Positions 1 through 9,351 of a stretch of 64,000 bases of DNA are shown here, one piece after another. This DNA is from Carnimonas nigrificans ATCC BAA-78 (GTDB lineage Bacteria > Pseudomonadota > Gammaproteobacteria > Pseudomonadales > Halomonadaceae). The stretch spans positions 1-64,000 of the forward strand of contig NZ_JAGO01000001.1 in assembly GCF_000526695.1 (NCBI RefSeq). The letters are read 5' to 3'. The position numbers and the translations under genes are program-made. Numbering within the stretch: position 1 is the first letter of the stretch; each line of letters begins with the position of its first letter. The notes under the pieces are model-generated. The model did no database searches, was not told the origin of the DNA, and saw nothing but the letters and a program-made list of their open reading frames with translations.

Positions 1-244
1 CTTCCACTCGCCGCAGCTTGCGCTTCAGTTCCTGGATCTCACGCTGTTCCGGCGTCAGAGCCTCACCTTTCAGCGGCGCCTTGCCTGCCCGCTCAGCGCG
101 AAGCCTGCGAACCCAATACTCCATGGTGGATTTGCCAACCCCCATGGCCTCACACGCCGCCTTCAGCGTGTAGCCCTGGTCGACCACGAGCTGGGCCGCT
201 TCCAAGCGAAATTCCGGGCTAAACGTTCTCTTCTTCGTCATCAT
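1..244 (-). CDS. IS3-family transposase OrfA (HTH_8/IS911-type), 3' part outside window
   Basis: The visible protein starts MMTKKRTFSPEFRLEAAQLV and continues with an alternating basic and hydrophobic helix-turn-helix (GYTLKAACEAMGVGKSTMEYWVRRLR), then a lysine/arginine-rich leucine-zipper-like stretch near the window edge. This is the usual layout of OrfA, the DNA-binding regulator of IS3-group transposases, which is extended to OrfAB by programmed frameshifting. About 81 residues are visible out of a usual 90 to 110. The catalytic DDE part (OrfB) would lie to the left of the window. I chose the upstream of two adjacent ATG codons at 239-244; either could be used. Confidence 0.85.
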   Translation of the reverse strand, partial: MMTKKRTFSPEFRLEAAQLVVDQGYTLKAACEAMGVGKSTMEYWVRRLRAERAGKAPLKGEALTPEQREIQELKRKLRRVE

Positions 245-309
245 CTGCACCTGATTGTCTCTGTGAGCCATCATACACTCAAAGTCAGGTGGCCAGATTC
301 ACTGTGCCA
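1..309 (-). mobile_element. IS3-family insertion sequence, left end (partial)
   Basis: The window opens inside an insertion sequence read on the minus strand. It carries the start of an IS3-type OrfA, and past that start the minus strand has a non-coding leader of about 65 bases. The probable terminal repeat on the minus strand begins TGGCACAGTG at about position 309 and continues through a TGGCCACCTGAC segment. Only one end lies in the window, so no target duplication can be checked, and the boundary is inferred from the TG start expected for IS3 ends. The element sits downstream of the stop codon of the neighbouring permease gene and does not interrupt it. Confidence 0.7.
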
Positions 310-402
310 CTACAATCCTTGAAAGCAATGGGCGTAACAGTAACCTTAACAATCTTCATTGTTCATCCTTTACATATAGGCATTCAGAAAACAAACATGC
401 TT

Positions 403-1764
403 TTAAGCAGGCCTATCTATCCCTGGTCCATTGTGAAGCTCTGGCGGGAATTCGGGCTTGTGCTGATTCTGAGCCTTGCGGTGAGGTCTCGACTTCGTAA
501 AGAGAATCAGGCAAGCAGCAAACAATGATGTACATGCCAACACATATAGCCCGCCTTCTACCGAACCCGTTTTCTCTTCCAGAATGCCAAATACCGTGGG
601 TGCCACAAATCCTCCCAGGCCCCCGATGGAATTGATCAGCGCCAATACTCCTGCGGCGATACGTGCATCCAGATAGCCCTGAGGTATCGGCCAGAAGAGC
701 GAGGAGGATGCCTTGAAGCCGATAGCCGCAAAGCAAATAGCGACGAAGGCAAATACAGGCCCACCCTGGGTAGAGGCAAACATGCCGAGACTAGCAATGA
801 CTAATGTGAATGCAGCCCATCCTTGCTGAAATTTCCATTTCGAGGCTAATGAGGCAAAGGTATACATGGCTACAATCGAAATCATCCACGGAATGGAATT
901 CAGCATGCCTACCTGCATATTACTCATGCCTCCCATGCTGCGAATAATGCTCGGCAGCCAGAAGGTCGCACCATAAATCGTCAGTGAAATACAAAAATAC
1001 ATGATGCTGAAGATGAGTATTTGAGGGTCCTTTAGCAAAGCCAGGGCAGGAAGATGCCCTCCTACCGCGCGCTCTTTCTCCTCCTGCTCATTTGCCAGGG
1101 CATCAAGCAACACCGTTCGTTCTTCATTACTTAGCCATTTTGCCTGCTCAGGGCGGGAATCTAGCCATATCAATACAAAAGCGCCGAGAACAACCGAGGC
1201 TCCCCCTTCAAGCACCATCAGCCACTGCCAGCCATGCAACCCTAAACCGGATATATTCAGCAAAGCACCAGAGAGAGGGCCAGAAATAATAGTGGCCAAT
1301 GCCGAGCCGCCAAGGAATACCGCAACCGCCTTGCCGCGCTGGCTAGCGGGCAACCAACGGGTGAAGTAATACAGCACTCCAGGGAAGAAACCAGCTTCGG
1401 CAAAGCCTAATAGAATCCTGAGAATATAGAACTGGGTCTCGTTCTGCACAAAGGCAGTAGCAGCAGAGACAATCCCCCATGTCACCATAATGCGCGTCAG
1501 CCATGCACGAGCACCAAACTTCTGCATAAGCATGTTGGAAGGCACTTCAAAGATTGCATAACCGATAAAGAACAAGCCAGCGCCAAACCCAAAGGCTGCT
1601 GTACTAATCCCGATATCTTCCTGCAAATAAGGCCGAACAAAGCCAACGTTCACTCTGTCAACATAGTTGGCAATGAACATGATCACGAATAATGGCAGGA
1701 TACGCCATTTTATTTTTCGAACAGTCTGATCAAGTATTGACTCAGGTGAATGTGGTGTATTCAT
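403..1764 (-). CDS. MFS permease, anion:cation symporter (ACS) family
   Basis: A 453-residue, 12-helix major facilitator protein. It starts with a cytoplasmic leader, then TM1 containing the NYVDRVNVGF motif typical of the ACS family (tartrate, phthalate and sugar-acid symporters). A charged loop lies between helices 6 and 7, and the tail is basic and hydrophilic. It imports an organic anion in symport with a cation. The substrate cannot be read from sequence, but its position next to a second sugar-acid permease and the glucarate enzymes suggests an aldarate or related acid. The gene is visibly richer in A+T than the enzymes to its right. A 346-bp gap separates it from the next permease, so it probably has its own promoter. 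Confidence 0.82.
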   Translation of the reverse strand: MNTPHSPESILDQTVRKIKWRILPLFVIMFIANYVDRVNVGFVRPYLQEDIGISTAAFGFGAGLFFIGYAIFEVPSNMLMQKFGARAWLTRIMVTWGIVSAATAFVQNETQFYILRILLGFAEAGFFPGVLYYFTRWLPASQRGKAVAVFLGGSALATIISGPLSGALLNISGLGLHGWQWLMVLEGGASVVLGAFVLIWLDSRPEQAKWLSNEERTVLLDALANEQEEKERAVGGHLPALALLKDPQILIFSIMYFCISLTIYGATFWLPSIIRSMGGMSNMQVGMLNSIPWMISIVAMYTFASLASKWKFQQGWAAFTLVIASLGMFASTQGGPVFAFVAICFAAIGFKASSSLFWPIPQGYLDARIAAGVLALINSIGGLGGFVAPTVFGILEEKTGSVEGGLYVLACTSLFAACLILFTKSRPHRKAQNQHKPEFPPELHNGPGIDRPA

Positions 1765-2110
1765 GGAGTATTACTCATGGAAGGAATAAATAGAGTGTCA
1801 TGTACCCACTGAACACTTCTTGATTAAAAGCCAAGCTAAGCTTTTCGCCGTAGAGCTATCCATTACCTAAAGGTAGAAGACCCGGTGCTTCATTCTAAAA
1901 AATGTTGCTCTATCCCTTTGTTTAGGGAGGTTTCCGATTTTCTGTTATCAACATTTGAATCAATTGATATATATATTGACATAATACATCAACCATTTTC
2001 ACAGATTTTAAAGGCTAAGATAATACAAAACCTCAATCATCATTTTAAATATACAGAAGGGGCAACACTGTTGCCCCTTCTTCTGGTAAAGCTATTCTTA
2101 TAATACTTAC
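1765..2110. other. Intergenic stretch between the two MFS genes
   Basis: This 346-bp A+T-rich region holds the leader of the ACS permease (high end upstream of 1764) and, at its other end, the transcription terminator of the second permease. No convincing gene is seen. The plus-strand reading frame across 1885-2103 has no ribosome binding site and runs through the terminator hairpin. Confidence 0.6.
2055..2081 (-). terminator. Rho-independent terminator of the 2111-3427 permease gene
   Basis: A perfect 12-bp stem (AGAAGGGGCAAC at 2055-2066 pairing with GTTGCCCCTTCT at 2070-2081) closes a 3-base loop about 30 bp past the minus-strand stop codon. On the minus strand it runs into A+T-rich sequence (GTATATTTAAAATG) rather than a pure U tract. 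Confidence 0.75.
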
Positions 2111-3427
2111 TTATTCAACATCAGTTATTCTTCTGAATCTGGTCGCTATGATGGAATAACTGAAAATTCCCAGAATGCCATGTGCTGCTACAAACCAAAG
2201 CGCAAGTGAGAACGACCCTGTTACATTTACGACATAGCCAATTACGATAGGAGTGATAATTCCAGCAATATTGCCAAGTCCATTAAATACCCCTCCACAT
2301 AATCCAATCATTTTTGGAGGAGCAACGTCCGAGACAGCAGCCCACCCAATGGCAGCAAAGCCTTTTCCAAGAAATGCCAAGGACATTAGTGCAATCACCA
2401 GAGTATTTTGCTCTGTAAAATTGGCTAGCACCAAGGTCGTGGATAGTAACATGCCAATGATAAAAGGCGTTTTTCTTGCTGCTGATGCATGAATTCCCTT
2501 TCTAATCATTAGATCAGAAAGAGCTCCTCCTGAGATACCTCCAAGGAATCCGCATATTGCAGGTAATGCAGCAATCCACCCGGCTTGCATTATTGACATG
2601 CCGCGCCCTTGAATAAGGTAAATAGGAAACCAAGTGATAAAGAAATAAGTCAGGGCAGTGATACAGTATTGTCCAACATAAAGCGCCCATAGATTTCTTT
2701 GTTTGAAAAGGATCATTATTTCATTTAACGAAATCCTTGTTTTCTTTTCTCTCCGGTTTTGTTCTATATTTACAAGAGCTCCCCCTTCTTCCATAAATGC
2801 TAGTTCTTCTGGTGATATATGCCTGTCTTGCTTGGGATCACGGTAAAACATAAACCATCCGGCTCCGGCTATAAATCCAAGCACTCCCATGATGATAAAT
2901 ACATATTCCCACCCCAATTCATGCACGATAATCCCCATCAATGGTGTGAAGATTACCACAGCCATATATTGGGCAGAATTGAACAGCGCCGAAGCAGTCC
3001 CCCTTTCAGAGGTGGGAAACCAACAGCTTACGACGCGTGAATTGGCAGGAAAAGCAGGCGATTCCACCAGCCCCAGCAGAAAACGTACAATAAATAGAAA
3101 GACTACTGCTGACATGGCTGAAAAACCAAGCCACCCGGTTACCCCCTGTAGCAAAGTACAGGTTGACCACAGAATTATACTGATTCCATAAACACGCTTT
3201 GCCCCAAACCTGTCTACAAACCAGCCTCCAGGGATCTGACCTATTGCATAGGCCCATGCAAATGCAGAAAAGATCACTCCCAGCATTACAGGGTTTATGT
3301 CCAGAGATTTGAGAATACTGGTACCAGCAATAGACATGGTTGATCTATCAGCATAATTAATGACCGTCAGACCAAATATCATCGCCAAGACCAAAAATCT
3401 TCGGCGTCCGTTTCGAGGAGTGCTCAT
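2111..3427 (-). CDS. gudP: D-glucarate/galactarate-type MFS transporter (GudP/GarP-like)
   Basis: A 438-residue permease with 12 predicted helices that strongly resembles GudP/GarP proton symporters. Recognisable features are the NYADRSTMSIAG motif in TM1, GGWFVDRFGAKRVYG in the TM2-3 loop, the FPANSRVVSCWFPTSERGTA segment around TM4-5 and the AWAVSDVAP-like TM10 region. It should import D-glucarate (and possibly galactarate) for the dehydratases encoded upstream on the same strand. The ATG at 3427 has AGGA 7 bp upstream. Its codon use and A+T content differ sharply from gudD, which suggests it was acquired separately. The specific substrate is inferred from family and context. Confidence 0.85.
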   Translation of the reverse strand: MSTPRNGRRRFLVLAMIFGLTVINYADRSTMSIAGTSILKSLDINPVMLGVIFSAFAWAYAIGQIPGGWFVDRFGAKRVYGISIILWSTCTLLQGVTGWLGFSAMSAVVFLFIVRFLLGLVESPAFPANSRVVSCWFPTSERGTASALFNSAQYMAVVIFTPLMGIIVHELGWEYVFIIMGVLGFIAGAGWFMFYRDPKQDRHISPEELAFMEEGGALVNIEQNRREKKTRISLNEIMILFKQRNLWALYVGQYCITALTYFFITWFPIYLIQGRGMSIMQAGWIAALPAICGFLGGISGGALSDLMIRKGIHASAARKTPFIIGMLLSTTLVLANFTEQNTLVIALMSLAFLGKGFAAIGWAAVSDVAPPKMIGLCGGVFNGLGNIAGIITPIVIGYVVNVTGSFSLALWFVAAHGILGIFSYSIIATRFRRITDVE

Positions 3428-3705
3428 GAGATATTCCTAAATAGAGGTACGTTCCATATATTCTCAGAGTCTGGATTTTTATATAACAAATAGCCATTAG
3501 ACTTTTGATAACTAGAGGAAAATATTTCTCTACCATTTCAAATTATTAGATTGGCCTTTTTGAGATTTTCCGTTTTTAAATTAATAATTTTCATCATATC
3601 CGAGATATACCGAACCCGAATACACGTAACCATAAGGCGCGCACATATAAGCGACACTTCCTACATGCACGCGTTACTCTTTTGAATACTCTCTCCCCCC
3701 AACAC
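3428..3705. other. A+T-rich gap between gudD and the gudP-like gene
   Basis: This 278-bp stretch is markedly A+T-rich on the permease side. It contains the leader of the permease gene and is too long for a tight operon, so the permease may have its own promoter here. No gene is seen. Confidence 0.5.
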
Positions 3706-5055
3706 CTAACGCACCATGCATGGTGTTTTGTTATCGAACTGCCAGCCGGGAATGATGCACTGCATCGCTTTTGCATCGTCGCGAGCACCAAGGCCATTGG
3801 CAAGATAGTGGCGGTTGGCTTCATGCACTGCGTCCATATCCAGCTCAATACCTAGCCCTGGGCGTTTGGGTACCTGCACCTGACCATCAATAATGCGCAA
3901 CGGTTGGCGAGTCAGTTGTTGACCATCCTGCCAAATCCAATGGGTATCTATCGCGGTAACATTGCCTGGCGCAGCCGCCGCAGCGTGGGTAAACATCGCC
4001 AGAGAAACATCAAAGTGATTATTGGAGTGTGACCCCCAGGTCAGCCCCCAGTCGCGGCAGGTCTGGGCAACGCGCACGGCGCCTTGCATGGTCCAGAAGT
4101 GCGGGTCGGCAAGGGGGATATCGACGGATTGCAGTGATAACGCATGCACCATTTGGCGCCAGTCGGTAGCAATCATATTGGTTGCGGTCGGCAAACCGGT
4201 GGCACGACGAAATTCCGCCATGACTTCACGACCTGAGAAGCCCTCTTCTGCACCGCATGGGTCTTCTGCGTAAGCCAGTATGCCGCGCATATCCCGGCAC
4301 AAGTGAATGGCTTCCTTCAGTGACCAGGCACCGTTGGGGTCCAGCGTTACGCGCGCTTCAGGAAAGCGCTCGGCCAGTGCGGTAATGGCCTCTATTTCCT
4401 GCTCGCCTTTAAACACGCCTCCCTTGAGCTTGAAATCCTTGAAGCCATAACGCTGCTGCGCGGCTTCTGCCAGCTTAACCACCGCTTCAGGTGTTAGTGC
4501 CGGTTCATCACGCAGTGCTTCCCATTGATCCTGTGCGTTGGCACCATCACGATAATCAAAGTCAGTCAGCCGGCGATCGCCCACATAAAAGAGATAGCCG
4601 AGCATATCGACGGCTTCGCGCTGTTGCCCTTCCCCCAATAGCGCCGCTACCGGCAGCTCAAGAAACTTGCCGAGTAGATCAAGCAGCGCTGCTTCCACTG
4701 CCGTCACCGCATGAATAGTGGTACGCAGGTCAAAGGTTTGGCTTCCACGCCCCGAGCGATCACGATCAGCGAAACGGGTACGAATGCTGTTGAGTACCTG
4801 ATGGTAGTTACCGATCGAGCTACCGATCACCAGCTCTCGCGCGTCCTCAAGGGTTTGGCGAATCGCTTCGCCACCGGGCACTTCACCCACGCCCGTATTG
4901 CCACTGTTATCCTTCACAATGAGCAGGTTGCGGGTGAACCAGGGGCCATGGGCACCGCTCAGGTTGAGCAGCATACTGTCACGGCCAGCGACTGGAATTA
5001 CTTCCATTTCAGTCACCCGAGGAGCATGGGATGTCACAGAAGCTGGAATGGTCAT
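3706..5055 (-). CDS. gudD: Glucarate dehydratase
   Basis: A 449-residue enolase-superfamily enzyme that converts D-glucarate to 5-dehydro-4-deoxy-D-glucarate in the cytoplasm. The N-terminal capping domain has the [13 protein letters not shown] and GVGEVPGG segments typical of GudD. The barrel carries the KxK base pair in FKLKGG (K209/K211), metal ligands D239 in LDPNGAW, E264 in YAEDPCG and N293 in ATNM, and the second catalytic base H343 in WGSHSNNH. Full family length. The ATG overlaps the TAA of the upstream gene by one base (TAATG), so the two are translationally coupled and transcribed together as kdgD-gudD. Confidence 0.95.
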   Translation of the reverse strand: MTIPASVTSHAPRVTEMEVIPVAGRDSMLLNLSGAHGPWFTRNLLIVKDNSGNTGVGEVPGGEAIRQTLEDARELVIGSSIGNYHQVLNSIRTRFADRDRSGRGSQTFDLRTTIHAVTAVEAALLDLLGKFLELPVAALLGEGQQREAVDMLGYLFYVGDRRLTDFDYRDGANAQDQWEALRDEPALTPEAVVKLAEAAQQRYGFKDFKLKGGVFKGEQEIEAITALAERFPEARVTLDPNGAWSLKEAIHLCRDMRGILAYAEDPCGAEEGFSGREVMAEFRRATGLPTATNMIATDWRQMVHALSLQSVDIPLADPHFWTMQGAVRVAQTCRDWGLTWGSHSNNHFDVSLAMFTHAAAAAPGNVTAIDTHWIWQDGQQLTRQPLRIIDGQVQVPKRPGLGIELDMDAVHEANRHYLANGLGARDDAKAMQCIIPGWQFDNKTPCMVR

Positions 5056-5969
5056 TAGCGGCGGTCTCCTATTAATGCGGTGAGTTCTTCCAACTCACTA
5101 TCGCTCAATTCAATCAATGGTGAGCGCACCGGCCCTGCGGAACGCCCTACTGCGCGCATTCCCGCTTTAACAATTGAAACCGCATAGCCAGGACAGCGAT
5201 TGCGAATCTGGGTATAAGGCAGCACAAAATCGTTAAGCTCACGGTAGACCTTGGCATGGTCGCGGGCGCGCACCGCAGCATAAAACTCAAGCGCCCATTC
5301 TGGCAGGAAGTTGAAAATCGCCGATGAATAAGTGGTCACTCCCATTTCAAGATAAGGAAGGGCGAAGGTTTCGGCGGTGGGCAATCCTCCGATATAGAAA
5401 AGACGATCCCCCAATTGGCTGTAGATACGGGTCATACGGTCAATATCGCCGATACCGTCCTTGTATCCGATCAGGTTGGGGCAGCGTTCAGCCACACGCG
5501 CCAGATCATCTGCCGCCAGTTTGCCGTTGGCGCGACCATACACAATGACGCCCAGTGATGTTGCACGGCACACCTGCTCGGCGCGTTCTGCAATGCCTTG
5601 CGAAGGTGCTTCGGTCAGATAGGGCGGCAACAGTAAAATGGCATCGGCGCCAGCGCGTTCAGCAGCCTGCGCCATTTCGACCGCAATCGACGTGCCATAG
5701 CCCGCTGCTCCAATTACCAGCGTGCGCTTACCGGCCACCTCGACGGCGGCCTTGGTGACCCGATTGACCTCTTCCAGCCCCAGCGAAAAAAACTCACCGG
5801 TGCCGCCGGGCGCAAACAGTCCTGGTGCGGGGTAGCCTGATAGCCATTCGAGATTATCGCGGAAGGCGGGTTCATCGAACGCCAGGTCGCTATCAAAGTG
5901 GGTAACCGGAAAAGAAAGCAGGCCATCGGCCAGCATCTGTGCAACTTCCTGGGGGGTGTATCGGCTCAT
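5055..5969 (-). CDS. kdgD: 5-dehydro-4-deoxyglucarate dehydratase
   Basis: A 304-residue member of the DHDPS/NAL aldolase-dehydratase family. It dehydrates and decarboxylates 5-dehydro-4-deoxyglucarate to 2,5-dioxopentanoate (2-oxoglutarate semialdehyde). Visible motifs are the carboxylate-binding GGTGEF (residues 55-60), the catalytic tyrosine in VIVYGR (Y144) and the Schiff-base lysine in GYKDG (K170). The ATG at 5969 has GGAG 5 bp upstream. It is the first gene of the minus-strand pair with gudD and is divergent from a LysR regulator. The product is the substrate of the aldehyde dehydrogenase encoded at 7309-8907. Confidence 0.94.
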   Translation of the reverse strand: MSRYTPQEVAQMLADGLLSFPVTHFDSDLAFDEPAFRDNLEWLSGYPAPGLFAPGGTGEFFSLGLEEVNRVTKAAVEVAGKRTLVIGAAGYGTSIAVEMAQAAERAGADAILLLPPYLTEAPSQGIAERAEQVCRATSLGVIVYGRANGKLAADDLARVAERCPNLIGYKDGIGDIDRMTRIYSQLGDRLFYIGGLPTAETFALPYLEMGVTTYSSAIFNFLPEWALEFYAAVRARDHAKVYRELNDFVLPYTQIRNRCPGYAVSIVKAGMRAVGRSAGPVRSPLIELSDSELEELTALIGDRR

Positions 5970-6129
5970 GAGGACTCCAGCGAATGAATGATGTATTGAT
6001 GATATGAGTCGATTTATGATTCAGTAAATATTAAAAAAAGTATTGATTGATTCCAGGTTTGGATTACTGATAGACGTACCTGACAAATGAATTACTATTT
6101 CATGAGAGACTTTTACCGAGATTTTGTAC
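5970..6129. promoter_or_regulatory. Divergent control region kdgD-gudD / LysR gene
   Basis: A 160-bp A+T-rich region lies between the two divergent starts. At 6087-6103 there is an inverted repeat, ATGAA-N7-TTCAT, just upstream of the regulator gene, compatible with a LysR-type T-N11-A operator. The exact site is a guess; the divergent arrangement is the stronger argument. Confidence 0.45.
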
Positions 6130-7050
6130 ATGTTCGAACTCAATCAATTGCGCTGCTTTGTTGCGGTCGCTGAAGAACTTCATTTTCGCCGCGCAGCCGA
6201 GCGTCTGAACATGACGCAACCCCCGCTCAGCAGACAGATCCAGCTACTTGAATATCAGTTGGGAACATCACTGTTGCAGCGCAACAATCGTTCAGTGAAG
6301 CTCACTACCGCTGGGCGGGCACTACTGAAGGATGCCTATGAACTATTGAGGATGGCGCAAACCACCAGTATGCAGATTCGCCGCGTAGGGACGGGCAACG
6401 CAGGCAGTGTGGCGATTGGATTTACCGCTGCGGCCAGCTATCGCTATTTGCCGCAGGCGCTCCAGCGCTGGAAGTCGCGCTTGCCTGACGTCGATTTTCA
6501 ACTGCGTGAGATGGTGAGCATGAGCCAGTTGGATGCCCTGGAGAATGGCAAGCTCGATTTAGCGCTATTGCGTCCGCTGATTCATCGTAATGAGCTGGAA
6601 CACCGCCAGGTAATACGAGAGCCGCTGATGGCAGCACTGCCCGAAGGTGATCCTTTGGTCTCGAAACGGCATCTGACGCTGGACGATTTTGCCGGTCGGC
6701 AGTTTATTCACTATTCCCCCGATGAAGCCAGATACTTCCATGAGCTGGTCGAACGCCTCTTCGAACGCGGCGATGTCCGACCGCTCTATTCCCAATATGT
6801 CTCGCAGATTCACTCGATTCTAGCGCTAGTGTATGGCGGTATGGGAATTGCACTGGTTCCCGAGTCGGCCAACAAGTTACGCAATGAAGGCATCGTCTAT
6901 CGGAACATCACAGGGGTCAGCGAGAAGCCGTTGGTTTCCCTCGATATGGTATGGAAGAAAGGCAATGATAACCCCGCGCTGGCACATATTATCGAGGCTG
7001 AAAATGCGCTGTTTGCTACCGATCCGATGGAAGTGAAAGCTAGCGAATAG
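6130..7050 (+). CDS. LysR-family regulator, probably of glucarate genes
   Basis: A 306-residue LysR-type regulator with an N-terminal winged helix-turn-helix (FRRAAERLNMTQPPLSRQIQ) and a C-terminal periplasmic-binding-like effector domain. I chose ATG 6130 over an in-frame TTG two codons upstream because MFELNQLRCFVAVAEE is the conserved LysR start. It is divergent from kdgD-gudD and precedes the semialdehyde dehydrogenase gene, so it most likely responds to glucarate or an intermediate. This is inference from context; sequence alone does not give the effector. Its overall style resembles CatR/BenM-type regulators. Confidence 0.85.
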   Translation: MFELNQLRCFVAVAEELHFRRAAERLNMTQPPLSRQIQLLEYQLGTSLLQRNNRSVKLTTAGRALLKDAYELLRMAQTTSMQIRRVGTGNAGSVAIGFTAAASYRYLPQALQRWKSRLPDVDFQLREMVSMSQLDALENGKLDLALLRPLIHRNELEHRQVIREPLMAALPEGDPLVSKRHLTLDDFAGRQFIHYSPDEARYFHELVERLFERGDVRPLYSQYVSQIHSILALVYGGMGIALVPESANKLRNEGIVYRNITGVSEKPLVSLDMVWKKGNDNPALAHIIEAENALFATDPMEVKASE

Positions 7051-7308
7051 CCCTTCTGATTCCTTTCAAATTAGCGACCTCGGTACTGGTTTTTATTATT
7101 AGCGAGTACGTTATCTTTCCCACACTCGCCACTGTTTCCCAATACGTTGCCTGCATTGATTGATTCAATCGTTAAATGTATTCAACTATCGTCTTATCTC
7201 TCCCCACTGCATTGGTCAGATCAGCAGGTGATGATGGCGTTATGCAAAGGGCGGCTGGTAGCAGCAATAGCCGTTCTGTTGTCCATTCGTGAGCCAAGGA
7301 GAGACTAG

Positions 7309-8907
7309 ATGCTGTATGACGGCAACGCCCCGACGGGAATGATGTTGATCGGTACTGAATATGTGCGAGGAACACAGGCTTCTGTACAAGGAGTCGCACC
7401 TGCCACGGGAGAGCGTATTGAGCCGGATTTTGCAGGCGCTACGCGAGAGGAAGTCAAACGAGCCTGCCAACTGTCAGCCGCCGCGGCACCTCTCTATCAG
7501 GCGGTGCCGCTGGAGCAGCGCGCGCGCTTTCTCGACACTATCGCTGACAATATTGAAGCGCTGGGGGCGCCGCTGGTCGCACGCGCCATGCTGGAAAGTG
7601 GCTTGACCGAGGCGCGCCTGACAGGGGAACGCGGCCGTACTGCCAATCAATTGCGCATGTTTGCACGCGTGATTCGCGATGGTGGTTTCCTGGATACCCG
7701 TATTGATCCTGCCCAGCCCGACCGCCAGCCGCTACCGCGTGTTGATCTGCGCTTGCGTAACGTCGCGTTAGGCCCGGTCGCTGTATTTGGCGCATCCAAC
7801 TTCCCGCTTGCGTTTTCAGTGGCCGGTGGCGATACCGCTTCAGCACTGGCGGCCGGTTGCCCGGTAGTCGTAAAGGCACACTCTGCGCACCCCGGTACTT
7901 CTGCGATGGTGGGGCAAGCGGTTGCCGACGCGGTAGCCTCTTGTGACATGCCCGAAGGAGTATTCTCGCTGCTGTATGGCTCCGGCAGTGAAATCGGTCA
8001 GGCATTGGTGGCTGACCCGCGCATCAAGGCGGTAGGTTTTACCGGATCGCGCCGCGGTGGCCTGGCGCTGGTACAGACAGCGCAGCAGCGCTCTGAGCCG
8101 ATTCCTGTCTACGCCGAAATGAGCGCAATCAATCCGGTGTTGCTGTTCCCCGAGGCGCTCAAGGCACGCGCTGCTGAAATTGGTCAAGCCTTCGCTGGCG
8201 CATTGCAATTGGGCGCAGGCCAGTTCTGTACAAATCCGGGCATATTGTTTGCGGTCGATGGCCCTGAGCTGGATGAATTTGTTGCCGCCGCCAAGGCTGC
8301 ACTTGAACAAAGCCCTGCCCAGGTCATGCTGACACCGGGAATTCACACTGCCTATACGGATGCCGTTGAGCACACCGCAGGGCTTGAGGGAGCGCACATT
8401 GTCGCTCGCGGCCAGCCAGGCGATGGCCCGAACCAATGCCAAAGCGTACTTATCGAAACCACGCTGGCTGCTTTCCAGCAACAGCCCGCATTTTTGGAAG
8501 AGCTTTTCGGTGCCGCTTCTGTATTGGTAAGACTGCCTTCCATCGAGGCGCTACCCGAAGCGCTGGAGAAAGTGGAAGGTCAGTTGACGATTGCCCTGCA
8601 TCTTGAAAAAGGTGATTACGCCGCCGTGCGTAACGTGCTCCCCATGCTTGAAGCAAGGGCAGGCCGCTTGCTGGTGAATGGCTTCGGCACCGGCGTTGAA
8701 GTAAGCGACGCCATGGTGCACGGCGGCCCGTTCCCGGCAACCAGCGATGGTCGCACCACTTCCGTAGGTACGCTGGCCATTCGCCGTTTCCTGCGTCCGG
8801 TCAGCTATCAGGACTTCCCGCCTGAGTTGCTTGCAGAAGAACTTCACGAAAGTAATCCGTTAGGCGTACCGCGCCTGTACAACGGCAAACTACAACTAAG
8901 CGACTGA
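7309..8907 (+). CDS. 2-oxoglutarate semialdehyde dehydrogenase (2,5-dioxovalerate dehydrogenase)
   Basis: A 532-residue aldehyde dehydrogenase of the KGSADH type, oxidising 2-oxoglutarate semialdehyde to 2-oxoglutarate with NAD(P)+. The N-terminal Rossmann part has GPVAVFGASNFPLAFS (155-170), VVVKAHSAHP (187-196) and GFTGSRRGG (243-251). The general base glutamate lies in YAEMSA (E270) and the nucleophilic cysteine in GQFCTNPG (C307). It is longer than ordinary aldehyde dehydrogenases, as usual for this subgroup. ATG 7309 has a strong AAGGAG 8 to 9 bp upstream. It completes the glucarate route with kdgD and gudD, although it lies on the other strand. Confidence 0.92.
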   Translation: MLYDGNAPTGMMLIGTEYVRGTQASVQGVAPATGERIEPDFAGATREEVKRACQLSAAAAPLYQAVPLEQRARFLDTIADNIEALGAPLVARAMLESGLTEARLTGERGRTANQLRMFARVIRDGGFLDTRIDPAQPDRQPLPRVDLRLRNVALGPVAVFGASNFPLAFSVAGGDTASALAAGCPVVVKAHSAHPGTSAMVGQAVADAVASCDMPEGVFSLLYGSGSEIGQALVADPRIKAVGFTGSRRGGLALVQTAQQRSEPIPVYAEMSAINPVLLFPEALKARAAEIGQAFAGALQLGAGQFCTNPGILFAVDGPELDEFVAAAKAALEQSPAQVMLTPGIHTAYTDAVEHTAGLEGAHIVARGQPGDGPNQCQSVLIETTLAAFQQQPAFLEELFGAASVLVRLPSIEALPEALEKVEGQLTIALHLEKGDYAAVRNVLPMLEARAGRLLVNGFGTGVEVSDAMVHGGPFPATSDGRTTSVGTLAIRRFLRPVSYQDFPPELLAEELHESNPLGVPRLYNGKLQLSD

Positions 8908-9351
8908 CAGGCTATATTAACCATAGCGAGACGCTACGGTTATGGGTCTTCAAGCGGATTGATAAGCGCTTTTGCATTGATAACGCCATAGATGAACATG
9001 GCTAAAAGTGAATCCTCCAACCAAGCCGGACACTCGTATGGGTGCCCGGTTTTCTTGCTCTTTTGAGCCATTACCTGCCTGCCTCTCTTCCCATAGCGCA
9101 GATATCTCCTGCCTTATCGGACACCGAAGGCAACATATACCTTCCGTTCAAATAGCCTGATGCAATGCGCCTTCCTGACAACGGCAGAGAGCGCTCTGGC
9201 AGCTTTCCGACCATTGCTGACGTTCATTTCGCGCTCCACTGCATAGCCCCTATGCGACGATTGGCTATTTGTACATGGGCGTGTCTCCCTCTACAGTCAG
9301 TTCGTAGAGAGAACTTATGTTCCCCTAGAGAACAAAGTGGAGAATTTCTTC
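8908..9351. other. Intergenic region between glucarate and protocatechuate loci
   Basis: This 444-bp gap separates the two catabolic loci. It holds the probable terminator of the dehydrogenase gene (about 9025-9060) and, at its right end, the leader of the aromatic-acid permease. No gene is supported; the plus-strand frame at 9165-9509 has no start signal and enters the permease gene out of frame. Confidence 0.55.
9025..9060 (+). terminator. Probable Rho-independent terminator after the semialdehyde dehydrogenase gene
   Basis: CCGGACAC pairs with GTGCCCGG across one mismatch and is followed by a T-rich tract (TTTTCTTGCTCTTTT). It lies about 120 bp after the stop codon. Confidence 0.5.
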
